Of a stretch of DNA of 5,230 bases, positions 1-5,230 are shown piece after piece (positions within the stretch are counted from its first letter, which is position 1; every line of letters starts with the position of its first letter). The DNA comes from Thiohalospira sp046546335 (GTDB lineage Bacteria; Pseudomonadota; Gammaproteobacteria; Thiohalospirales; Thiohalospiraceae). The notes beneath the pieces are model-generated. The model did no database searches, was not told the origin of the DNA, and saw only the letters and a program-made list of their open reading frames with translations. The position numbers and the translations under genes were made by a program. The stretch is taken from NCBI RefSeq assembly GCF_046546335.1, contig NZ_JBKGYA010000146.1; one strand, written 5' to 3'.

Positions 1-1
1 T

Positions 2-511
2 TCGATGAGGATCGACTACGTGACCGCAACGTCGGCTACGCGGGGGATCGGCGAACTCGCGATTGCGTCGTCGCTGCCGTCGGTAGTGATCGTGCTGTTC
101 GCGGCGATAACACAGCTCGCGGACACCTGGTTCGTGTTCGGTCTGCTGTCGACGCTCTACATCTGGCCGCAGGTGGAGATGGAGCGACGCGACGCGGTCC
201 GGTTGATCGCGCTGGCGCTCCTCGCGGCCGGCCTCCCGGGCGCGACGGCTCTCCTCGGTCTCGGTGTAGAGGGTCTCGGCCTGGCTGGCCGAGCCGCGGC
301 GGTCGGTGACGGCCTCGACGACCACCGTCCACGTCCCCGACTCCTTGCGCACGGTGAGGGTGTCCCCGATCTTCAGGCCCCGCGCTGGCTTGGTCCGCTC
401 CCCGTTGAGGTGGACCTTGCCGCCGTTGACCGCCTCGGTGGCCAGCCCCCGTGTCTTGTAGAACCGGGCCGCCCAGAGCCACTTGTCGATGCGCACCCGC
501 TCCGCGGCCAT
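2..511 (-). CDS. hslR: Hsp15-like S4-domain RNA-binding protein (HslR); genuine only for about the first 100 residues, tail replaced
   Basis: Hsp15 binds free 50S ribosomal subunits that still carry a nascent chain on tRNA and helps recycle them after heat shock. The ATG at 511 gives MAAERVRIDKWLWAARFYKT, the hallmark Hsp15 opening. An S4 domain covers about residues 5-55 (RIDKWLWAARFYKTR, then GGKVHLNGERTKPA), followed by a strand-rich part (TLTVRKESGTWTVVVEAVTD) and the conserved RRGSASQAETLYTETEES at about 71-88. Escherichia coli Hsp15 has 133 residues and ends in a basic tail with a PDRRPDKKERR-like motif. Here resemblance fades after about residue 100 (near base 210). The frame stays open to the window edge, but the residues are rich in Arg, His and Cys and look like the antisense of the plus-strand gene at 5-235. 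I therefore read 211-511 as real and 2-210 as an artefact of the junction. The start is five bases after the purD stop, with a G-rich stretch as the only Shine-Dalgarno, so coupling to purD is likely. hslR sits beside hslO in E. coli, not here. Confidence 0.8.
   Translation of the reverse strand, partial: MAAERVRIDKWLWAARFYKTRGLATEAVNGGKVHLNGERTKPARGLKIGDTLTVRKESGTWTVVVEAVTDRRGSASQAETLYTETEESRRAREAGREERQRDQPDRVASLHLHLRPDVERRQQTEHEPGVRELCYRREQHDHYRRQRRRNREFADPPRSRRCGHVVDPHR
5..235 (+). CDS. N-terminal fragment of a membrane protein resembling haloarchaeal PAP2-family phosphatases, broken at about 235
   Basis: The plus-strand frame from the ATG at 5 reads as real protein for about 77 residues and then becomes the antisense shadow of hslR. 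Visible features are an RGIGE motif at residues 13-17, a hydrophobic stretch around 24-36, an ITQLADTWFVF segment at about 35-45 leading into a second hydrophobic stretch, then an ERRDAVRLIALALLAAGL segment that begins a third helix. From memory, this pattern (RG-GE, two helices around a TQL-D-WF-F motif) opens the short PAP2-superfamily membrane phosphatases of haloarchaea. The catalytic PAP2 motifs (KxxxxxxRP, PSGH, SRxxxxxHxxxD) would lie beyond the break and are absent, so activity cannot be claimed. The ATG lies only five bases from the window edge, so the true start could be further upstream. GC by hand count is about 62% over bases 1-180, clearly below purD. Family assignment is moderately sure; being foreign to the operon is surer. 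Confidence 0.5.
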
Positions 512-516
512 GACGG

Positions 517-1797
517 CTACCCCCCGGCGTCCCCCGCACCGATGTCCCGGCGACAGAAGGCCCCGTCGAACGCGATCGCGTCCACCGCCGCGTAGGCCCG
601 GCGGCGGGCCACCTCCAGGTCGTCGCCGCGGGCGGTGACGCAGAGGACGCGGCCCCCGGCAGTGATCACGGCCCCGTCCCCGGCCTGGGCGGTGCCGGCG
701 TGGAAGACCTTGCGGTCGCCGTCCTCGAGCCCGGCGAGGCCGGTGATGGCGTCGCCCTTGCGGTAGCTGCCGGGATAGCCGCCGGCGGCCATGACCACGC
801 CCAGAGCGGGCCGCGGGTCCCACTCGATCTCGGCCGCCGGCAGGCCGCCCTCGGTCCCCGCCCGGCAGAGGGCGACCAGGTCCGACTCCAGCCGTAGCAG
901 TAGCGGTTCGGTCTCCGGGTCGCCCAGCCGGCAGTTGTATTCCAGGACCCGCGGGTTGCCGGCCGCATCCAGCATCAGGCCGGCATAGAGGAAGCCGCGG
1001 TAGTGGATCCCGTCGGCGGCCAGGCCCTCCACGGTGGGCTCGACGATCTCGTCCAGGATGCGCTGGAAGAGGGCGCTGTCGACCTCGGGGGCCGGGGAAT
1101 AGGCGCCCATGCCGCCGGTGTTGGGGCCCCGGTCGCCGTCGTCCCGGGCCTTGTGGTCCCGGGAGGTGGCCAGCGGGCGGACATCGGTCCCGTCCACCAG
1201 GGCCATGAAGGAGAGTTCCCGGCCGGGCAGGTACTCCTCGACGACCACGCGGCGGCCGGCCTCGCCGAAGGCGTTGCCGGCGAGCATGTCCCGGGCGGCG
1301 GCCTCGGCCGCGGCGGCATCCCGGGCCACCACGACACCCTTGCCCGCGGCCAGGCCGTCGGCCTTTACCACTAGGGCGGTATCCTGCTCGCGGATCCAGG
1401 CAGCGGCCGCGTCGGCATCGGTGAAGGTGGCATGCGCCGCCGTGGGGATGGCGTGGCGCGCCATGAAGGCCTTGGCGAAGGCCTTGGAACCCTCCAGCTG
1501 GGCCGCCTCCGCCCCCGGGCCGAAGCAGGGAATGCCTACCGTGGCCAGGGCGTCGGCCAGACCGGCCACCAGAGGGGCCTCGGGGCCGGGGATCACCAGG
1601 CCGATACCCAGCTCCCGGGCCCGCCCCACCAGGCCGGTGACGTCGTCGGCGGCGATGTCGAGGTTCTCGATCCCGGGTTCGGCGGCGGTGCCGGCGTTAC
1701 CGGGGGCAACGTAGACGCGCCCTGCGTCGACCGATTGACGGGCCTTCCAGGCCAGGGCGTGTTCACGGCCGCCACCGCCGACGATGAGTACGTCCAT
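517..1797 (-). CDS. purD: Phosphoribosylamine--glycine ligase (GAR synthetase)
   Basis: PurD makes glycinamide ribonucleotide from 5-phosphoribosylamine, glycine and ATP, the second step of de novo purine synthesis, in the cytosol. The protein has 426 residues against 429 in E. coli, so it is full length. It opens with MDVLIVGGGGREHALAWK (N domain), then PGNAGTAAE at 32-40 and IPGPEAPLVAGL at 69-80. The ATP-grasp core shows GSKAFAKAFM at 103-112, VVKADGLAAGKGVVVA at 143-158, EEYLPGRELSF at 187-197, DHKARDDGDRGPNTGGMGAYSP at about 214-235, and the metal-binding EYNCRLGDPETEP at 286-298. The C domain contains GVVMAAGGYPGSYRKGD at 333-349 and ends near FCRRDIG. The ATG at 1797 is preceded by GAGGAGG at the right distance and puts the glycine-rich loop at the very N-terminus. 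It follows purH by 11 bases, as in the usual purHD pair, and runs into hslR. Nothing is missing or broken. Confidence 0.98.
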   Translation of the reverse strand: MDVLIVGGGGREHALAWKARQSVDAGRVYVAPGNAGTAAEPGIENLDIAADDVTGLVGRARELGIGLVIPGPEAPLVAGLADALATVGIPCFGPGAEAAQLEGSKAFAKAFMARHAIPTAAHATFTDADAAAAWIREQDTALVVKADGLAAGKGVVVARDAAAAEAAARDMLAGNAFGEAGRRVVVEEYLPGRELSFMALVDGTDVRPLATSRDHKARDDGDRGPNTGGMGAYSPAPEVDSALFQRILDEIVEPTVEGLAADGIHYRGFLYAGLMLDAAGNPRVLEYNCRLGDPETEPLLLRLESDLVALCRAGTEGGLPAAEIEWDPRPALGVVMAAGGYPGSYRKGDAITGLAGLEDGDRKVFHAGTAQAGDGAVITAGGRVLCVTARGDDLEVARRRAYAAVDAIAFDGAFCRRDIGAGDAGG

Positions 1798-1803
1798 GGG
1801 GGG

Positions 1804-1811
1804 CCTCCTCA
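1804..1811 (-). promoter_or_regulatory. purD Shine-Dalgarno overlapping the purH stop codon
   Basis: On the minus strand the purH TGA (1811-1809) runs straight into GAGGAGG (1810-1804), leaving six bases before the purD ATG. The ribosome ending purH therefore covers the purD ribosome binding site, the arrangement expected for translational coupling of the two enzymes. This is seen directly; coupling is inferred. Confidence 0.8.
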
Positions 1812-3368
1812 GTGGCGGAAGTGGCGGATCCCGGTGAGGACCATGGCCAGACCGTGCTCGTTGGCGGCAGCCAGGACCTCCTCGTCCCGGCGGGAGCCGC
1901 CGGGCTGGATCACGGCGGTGATGCCGACCTCGGCGGCCTGATCGATACCGTCACGGAAGGGGAAGAAGGCGTCCGAGGCCATGACCGAGCCAGTGACGCT
2001 CAGGCCGGCGTCGGTGGCCTTCTCCGCGGCGATCCGGGTGCTGTAGACGCGGCTCATCTGGCCGGCACCCACCCCCACGGTCTGCCCCTCGCTGCCGAAG
2101 ACGATGGCGTTGGACTTCACGAACTTGGCCACCCGCCAGGTGAAGAGCAGATCGCGCATCTCCTGCTCCGAGGGTGCGCGCTCACTCACCACCCGCAGGC
2201 CGGCATGGTCGACCATGCGGGTGTCCCGCTCCTGGACCAGCAGCCCCCCGCCGACGCGCTTGAGATCCATGCCGCCGGCCGGCCCGGACCAGGGGCCGGT
2301 GGCGAGCACCCGGATGTTCGCCTTGGCCGCGAACTCCTCCCGCGCCTCGGCGCTGAAGCCCGGTGCCAGGATCACCTCCACGAACTGGCGGTTGACGATG
2401 GCGTGGGCGGTGTGGCTGTCCACCTCCCGGTTGAAGGCGATGATCCCGCCGAAGGCGGAGACGGGGTCGGTGGCGTAGGCGCGATCATAGGCGGTGAGCA
2501 GGTCCTCGCCCTCGGCGACGCCGCAGGGGTTGGCGTGCTTGACGATGACGCAGGCCGGCGCCTCGAACTGCTTCACGCACTCCAGGGCCGCATCGCTGTC
2601 GGCGATGTTGTTGAAGGAGAGCTCCTTGCCCTGAACGACCTCGGCGGTGGCCACCGTCGCCGGCTCCGGCCGGCGGTCGGTATAGAAGGCGGCCGCCTGG
2701 TGGGGGTTCTCGCCGTAGCGCAGCGGGCGGCGATCGACGAACTGCTGGTTCCAGGTGCGCGGCAGCCCGGGCTCGCCCCCCTCGGCGCGCTGGCCCAGCC
2801 AGTTGGCGATGGCGCCGTCGTAGGCGGCGGTGTGCTCGAAGGCCTTCACCGCCAGGTCGAAGCGCAGGGCGTCGTCCACCGCCCCGCCGCCGGCCTCCAT
2901 GGCGGCGAGGATGCGGGGATAATCCGTGGCATCCACGGCCACGGTGACCGCGGCGTGGTTCTTGGCCGCCGCCCGCAGCAGGGCGGGGCCACCGATGTCG
3001 ATGTTCTCCACGGCGGTGGCGAGGTCGCAGTCGGGGTCGGCCACCGTATCCTCGAAGGGATAGAGGTTGGCCACCACCAGGTCGATGGGCGGGATATCGT
3101 TGGCCTCCATCACCGCCTCGTCCTCCCCCCGGCGGCCCAGCAGGCCGCCGTGGATGCGCGGATGGAGGGTCTTGACCCGGCCGGCCATCATCTCGGGGAA
3201 GCCGGTGTGGTCGCTTACCTCCACCACCGGGACCCCCGCCTCGGCGATAAGGCGGGCGGTGCCGCCGGTGGAGAGGATCTCCACGCCGCGGGCGTGGAGT
3301 TCGCGGGCGAAGTCGGCCACGCCGCTCTTGTCGGAGACACTGATCAGGGCGCGTCGGATGGCGTTCAT
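1809..3368 (-). CDS. purH: Bifunctional AICAR transformylase / IMP cyclohydrolase
   Basis: PurH catalyses the last two steps of IMP synthesis: formylation of AICAR with 10-formyltetrahydrofolate, then ring closure. From the ATG at 3368 it has 519 residues (529 in E. coli). Residues 1-140 are the MGS-fold cyclohydrolase domain: RRALISVSDKSG at 5-16, EILSTGGTARLIAEAGVP at 30-47, GFPEMMAGRVKTLHPRIHGG at 56-75, NLYPFE at 101-106 and ENIDIGGPALLRAAAKN at 121-137. The transformylase domain shows RYGENPHQ at 217-224, the catalytic Lys-His in VKHANPCG at 276-283 (K277, H278), SAFGGIIAFNRE at 304-315, ASDAFFPF at 464-471, IQPGGSRRDEE at 487-497 and the family ending TGIRHFRH. The frame extends 53 codons upstream, but that part is antisense-like residue across fis and has no family likeness. 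The chosen ATG has AGGGGAG eight bases upstream and matches the known MGS start. It lies 13 bases after fis and 11 before purD. Confidence 0.98.
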   Translation of the reverse strand: MNAIRRALISVSDKSGVADFARELHARGVEILSTGGTARLIAEAGVPVVEVSDHTGFPEMMAGRVKTLHPRIHGGLLGRRGEDEAVMEANDIPPIDLVVANLYPFEDTVADPDCDLATAVENIDIGGPALLRAAAKNHAAVTVAVDATDYPRILAAMEAGGGAVDDALRFDLAVKAFEHTAAYDGAIANWLGQRAEGGEPGLPRTWNQQFVDRRPLRYGENPHQAAAFYTDRRPEPATVATAEVVQGKELSFNNIADSDAALECVKQFEAPACVIVKHANPCGVAEGEDLLTAYDRAYATDPVSAFGGIIAFNREVDSHTAHAIVNRQFVEVILAPGFSAEAREEFAAKANIRVLATGPWSGPAGGMDLKRVGGGLLVQERDTRMVDHAGLRVVSERAPSEQEMRDLLFTWRVAKFVKSNAIVFGSEGQTVGVGAGQMSRVYSTRIAAEKATDAGLSVTGSVMASDAFFPFRDGIDQAAEVGITAVIQPGGSRRDEEVLAAANEHGLAMVLTGIRHFRH

Positions 3369-3376
3369 GGCGTTGG

Positions 3377-3383
3377 CTCCCCT
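3377..3383 (-). promoter_or_regulatory. purH Shine-Dalgarno overlapping the fis stop codon
   Basis: AGGGGAG lies eight bases upstream of the ATG at 3368. Its first bases belong to the TAG stop of fis (3384-3382). It decides the purH start over the longer open frame, and suggests that ribosomes leaving fis can feed purH. Confidence 0.65.
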
Positions 3384-3693
3384 AGGGCTGGCTGTCGGCG
3401 GCGGATCCGCCGACGGATGAACGACGGGACGGATGGTCGAGGAGTTCGTACTGGCGGACCTTCTTGCGCAGCGTGGAGCGGTTGATCCCCAGGATCTCCG
3501 CGGCCCGGCGCTGATTCCCCTCGGCAAGCTCCAGGACCCGCCCCAGCAGCGTCCGTTCGGTCTGTTCGATGAGCATGCGGTGGAGATCCCCGGGCGGAAA
3601 GCCGTCCAGGGCCTCGAAGTACTGATCCAGCGCCTGGCGCAGGCAGCGGCTCAGATCGCCCGGCGTGGGGTCGTTGGACGGGTCGGCACTCAT
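3382..3693 (-). CDS. fis: Fis family nucleoid-associated DNA-bending regulator, short N-arm and extended C-terminus
   Basis: Fis is a homodimeric nucleoid protein that bends DNA, regulates rRNA and many growth-phase genes and assists site-specific recombinases. The protein has 103 residues (98 in E. coli). The helical core LRQALDQYFEALDG at about 18-31 is followed by LIEQTERTLLGRVLELAEGNQ and the helix-turn-helix GNQRRAAEILGINRSTLRKKVRQY at 59-82. Residues matching the E. coli DNA contacts N84, R85, T87, R89 and K90 are present as N71, R72, T74, R76 and K77. Only about 24 residues precede the conserved Tyr-Phe, some 13 fewer than in E. coli, so the beta-hairpin arm that activates DNA invertases is absent or much reduced. 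After the usual end (YELL) there are about 18 extra polar residues. The start overlaps the dusB stop (ATGA, 3690-3693) and has AGGAG eight bases upstream, inside dusB. The dusB-fis pair is the classic gammaproteobacterial arrangement. Confidence 0.95.
   Translation of the reverse strand: MSADPSNDPTPGDLSRCLRQALDQYFEALDGFPPGDLHRMLIEQTERTLLGRVLELAEGNQRRAAEILGINRSTLRKKVRQYELLDHPSRRSSVGGSAADSQP
3394..3414 (-). other. GC-rich hairpin at the 3' end of fis, not a classic terminator
   Basis: The plus strand reads GTCGGCGG, five bases, CCGCCGAC: a perfect 8-bp inverted repeat with a CGGAT loop, inside the extra C-terminal codons of fis. The minus-strand transcript has no U-run after it, and the purH Shine-Dalgarno follows about ten bases later. 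It may pause polymerase, protect an mRNA end or hide the purH ribosome binding site. It may also be a chance product of GC-rich Gly-Ser-Ala-Ala codons. Confidence 0.4.
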
Positions 3694-4670
3694 GCGGCGA
3701 ACTCCTGGGCTTCGGCAGCGAGGGCGTGGGCGAGCAGGCGTCGTTGCTCGCCGGCTTCGGTGGCGGCCATGAGCGGCCGGGTATCGGGCTGTTCGGTCCC
3801 TCGGGCCTGCTGCAGGTACCACTTGATGTGCTTGCGCGCCACCCGCACCCCCTGTTCGGGGCCGTAGAGGGCGTGCAGTCCCCGGAGATGCTCGTCGGCG
3901 ACCGCGGCCACCTCGGCGGCATCGGGTTCCGGCGCCGGTCCTCCGGCCAGGGAGGCGCGGATCCGCCGGAAGACCCACGGGTCGCCCCGGGCCGCGCGCC
4001 CCACCATGACGGCATCGGCGCCGCTTCGTTCCAGGGCGTTGCGCGCCGAGGGGCCATCGACGATGTCGCCGTTGGCAACCAGGGGCAGGGAGGTGGCCTC
4101 CCGCACCCGGGCCAGGGTAGCGAACTCCGACCCGCCCCTGTAGCCGTCGGCGCGGGTGCGGCCGTGGACGGTGACCGCGGCGATCCCGGTAGCCTCCGCG
4201 ATACGGGCGATGGCGGGGGCATTGCGGTGGTCGGCATCCCAGCCGGTCCGGATCTTCAGGGTCACCGGGACCGCCACGGCCGCCACGACGGCCTCGAGGA
4301 TCCGGCCCACCAGTGCCTCATCGCGCATGAGCGCGGAACCGGCGGCCCGTCGGCAGACCTTCTTGGCCGGGCAGCCCATGTTGAGGTCGATGATATCGGC
4401 CCCCGCAGCGGCCACGGCCCGGGCGGCGGCGGCCAGCTCCGCCGGCTCGGTACCGGCGAGCTGGACCGCCCTCGGCCCGGCCTCCCCGGCGAGGGCCAGG
4501 CGCTGGCGGCTCTTGGGGGTCGCCCAGAGGTGGCGATCCGAGGTGAGCATCTCCGAGAAGGCCAGCCCCGCCCCCATCCGCCGGCAGAGGGCGCGGAAGG
4601 GTGCATCGGTGATCCCCGCCATGGGCGCGAGCAGGACGGGGGGATCGATGGCGTGGGGGCCGATCTGCAT
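3690..4670 (-). CDS. dusB: tRNA-dihydrouridine synthase B
   Basis: DusB is an FMN- and NADPH-dependent enzyme that reduces uridine to dihydrouridine at D-loop positions of tRNA (U17 in E. coli). From the ATG at 4670 it has 326 residues (321 in E. coli). The TIM barrel begins with LLAPMAGITDAPFRALCRRMGAG at about 13-35. The catalytic cysteine is C100 in IIDLNMGCPAKKV at 93-105. FMN-binding elements are K139 in VTLKIRTGW, H169 in VTVHGRTRA, the ANGDI loop at 199-203 and MVGRAARGDPWVFR at 222-235. The C-terminal helical RNA-binding domain includes VARKHIKWYLQQARG at 277-291. Starting at 4670 gives the QIG opening seen in E. coli (MRIGQYQ). An in-frame ATG at 4703 would add 11 residues without family likeness. 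Neither start has a good Shine-Dalgarno. The stop overlaps the fis start. The gene follows a DUF3426 gene after an 87-base gap, as in Pseudomonas. Confidence 0.96.
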   Translation of the reverse strand: MQIGPHAIDPPVLLAPMAGITDAPFRALCRRMGAGLAFSEMLTSDRHLWATPKSRQRLALAGEAGPRAVQLAGTEPAELAAAARAVAAAGADIIDLNMGCPAKKVCRRAAGSALMRDEALVGRILEAVVAAVAVPVTLKIRTGWDADHRNAPAIARIAEATGIAAVTVHGRTRADGYRGGSEFATLARVREATSLPLVANGDIVDGPSARNALERSGADAVMVGRAARGDPWVFRRIRASLAGGPAPEPDAAEVAAVADEHLRGLHALYGPEQGVRVARKHIKWYLQQARGTEQPDTRPLMAATEAGEQRRLLAHALAAEAQEFAA

Positions 4671-4757
4671 GGGGCACCGTCGGGCGTATGGGGAGGCGGG
4701 CATGATACCGGCCCACCGGGGCCGGGAAAAGGAGCCGGCTATCCGTCCGTGGCCCGG
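4671..4757 (-). promoter_or_regulatory. DUF3426-dusB intergenic leader with a GC-rich hairpin
   Basis: This is the largest gap in the operon and the only plausible place for an internal promoter. It holds a perfect 7-bp inverted repeat, CCGGCCC / GGGCCGG with a four-base loop, at 4708-4725. On the minus strand a TTTT run lies before the hairpin, not after it, and TATCAT follows it (4707-4702). TATCAT resembles a -10 box, but the hexamer 17 bases upstream, TTTTCC, is a poor -35, so a promoter is only a possibility. No U-tract follows the hairpin, so it is not a standard terminator. If transcription started just after TATCAT, the dusB ATG at 4670 would have a leader of about 25 bases. Confidence 0.3.
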
Positions 4758-5230
4758 TCAGCGCAGCTGGAAGCGGAAGTTTACCGCCTCCGGCCCCGGG
4801 TCGGGGATGTCGAGCTCGACGGAGGCCGCCTCCCCGGGGGACAGGCGTTCGGGGGGTGCGCTGTGGTAATCCCCGGGCTCGAAGCGGCCGGCCGCCAGCG
4901 GTTCCTTGTTCTGGTCCGATAGGATCAGATGGAGGAAGGGGAGTGGCTGGGCGTAATCGGCGTTGTTCACCAGCTCCGCCGTTACCCGCAGGGCCTCCTC
5001 GCGCTCGGGATGGGCCCGGATCTCGCGGCCGGAGATGGAGAAGGCATCCGGGTCTCGCTGCGGTTCCACGCGGCAACCGGCGACCTCGCAGAGCTGTTCC
5101 AGGGTGGGGCGCAGCTCGGGATAATTGGCGGCCAGGGCATTGCGTTCGAAGTAGAGGAACTGCGCCGGGAAGAGCGCCAGCAGCAGCAGACTGGCGACCA
5201 GCCAGCCGGTGGTGGCGGCCACGCGGCGCC
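4758..5230 (-). CDS. DUF3426-type membrane protein, C-terminal part (N-terminus beyond the window)
   Basis: The frame enters from the right edge with two arginines, then a hydrophobic helix (GWLVASLLLLALFPAQFLYF) and an outer domain ending at the TGA at 4760-4758. The pattern after the helix is the signature I know for DUF3426: ERNALAANYPELRPTLEQLC, a second cysteine five residues after the first (C45 and C50 counting from the GTG at 5222), a RDPDAFSISGREIRAHP stretch, ALRVTAELVNNADYAQPLPFLHLILSD and a C-terminal beta-rich part ending VNFRFQLR. Full-length members have an N-terminal zinc-ribbon (MJ0042 type) followed by a linker; that part is outside the window, so the GTG at 5222 is probably not the start. 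Topology would place the zinc ribbon in the cytosol and the domain seen here in the periplasm. Its function is unknown; members lie between prmA and dusB-fis in Pseudomonas-like genomes. Dus enzymes do not need it, so the link may be only conserved order. Confidence 0.8.
   Translation of the reverse strand, partial: RRVAATTGWLVASLLLLALFPAQFLYFERNALAANYPELRPTLEQLCEVAGCRVEPQRDPDAFSISGREIRAHPEREEALRVTAELVNNADYAQPLPFLHLILSDQNKEPLAAGRFEPGDYHSAPPERLSPGEAASVELDIPDPGPEAVNFRFQLR

Noticed and set aside
236..595. Continuation of the plus-strand membrane-protein frame past 235
   Set aside because: After the junction the residues are the antisense of hslR and the end of purD, with no hydrophobic helices or PAP2 motifs.
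1812..3485. A 557-codon open frame on the plus strand opposite purH
   Set aside because: It is rich in Gly, His, Val and Asp with no recognisable family and is an antisense shadow of a clearly real gene in GC-rich DNA.
3369..3527. A 53-residue N-terminal extension of PurH
   Set aside because: It overlaps fis in another frame, has no likeness to the MGS domain, and the ATG at 3368 has its own Shine-Dalgarno and the conserved start.
4702..4730. A sigma70 promoter for dusB (TTTTCC, 17 bases, TATCAT)
   Set aside because: The -10 is good but the -35 matches at only three positions and the spacer is the hairpin; not enough to call as a separate feature.
3726..4922. A 398-codon plus-strand open frame opposite dusB and the DUF3426 gene
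   Set aside because: It runs across two real genes and their gap, has Gly/Pro-rich low-complexity content and no motif; an antisense shadow.
1..5230. A novel defence, mobile or other system
   Set aside because: No repeats, CRISPR units, transposase, integrase, toxin-antitoxin pair or unknown gene cluster is visible; apart from the left junction this is a housekeeping operon.

Overview
The window is mostly a tightly packed, high-GC bacterial operon read on the minus strand, right to left. In transcription order it holds a DUF3426-type membrane protein (cut by the right edge), dusB, fis, purH, purD and an hslR-like gene. The DUF3426-dusB-fis-purH-purD order matches the layout I know from Pseudomonas-type gammaproteobacteria. 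The GC content, the codon style and the hypersaline hint at the left edge fit a halophilic gammaproteobacterium, perhaps of the Ectothiorhodospiraceae/Chromatiales kind. That placement is inference from style, not from a search.

Region by region. 4758-5230 encodes the C-terminal part of a single-pass inner-membrane protein. 4671-4757 is the only real intergenic gap; it has a GC-rich hairpin and no convincing promoter. 3690-4670 is tRNA-dihydrouridine synthase B. 3382-3693 is Fis, whose start overlaps the dusB stop in an ATGA. 1809-3368 is the bifunctional PurH. 517-1797 is PurD, whose Shine-Dalgarno overlaps the purH stop. 511 downward starts an Hsp15 (HslR) gene. Four of the five gene junctions are 13 bp or less or overlap, so one polycistronic message with coupled translation is likely. 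PurD and PurH supply one early and the two last steps of IMP synthesis. DusB modifies tRNA, Fis is a nucleoid and growth-phase regulator, and Hsp15 rescues stalled 50S subunits, so the theme is growth rate, ribosomes and nucleotide supply.

The leftmost roughly 235 bases do not belong to this pattern. The Hsp15 frame stays open there but stops looking like Hsp15 after about residue 100. The plus strand instead encodes the start of a hydrophobic protein resembling haloarchaeal PAP2-family membrane phosphatases, with lower GC and the many TCG/CGA trinucleotides typical of haloarchaea. The two run tail to tail into each other near 205-240. The simplest explanation is a chimeric join between a haloarchaeal and a bacterial genome in a hypersaline metagenome; a real recombination junction is the alternative. 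I see no CRISPR array, tRNA, rRNA, insertion sequence or clearly new system.
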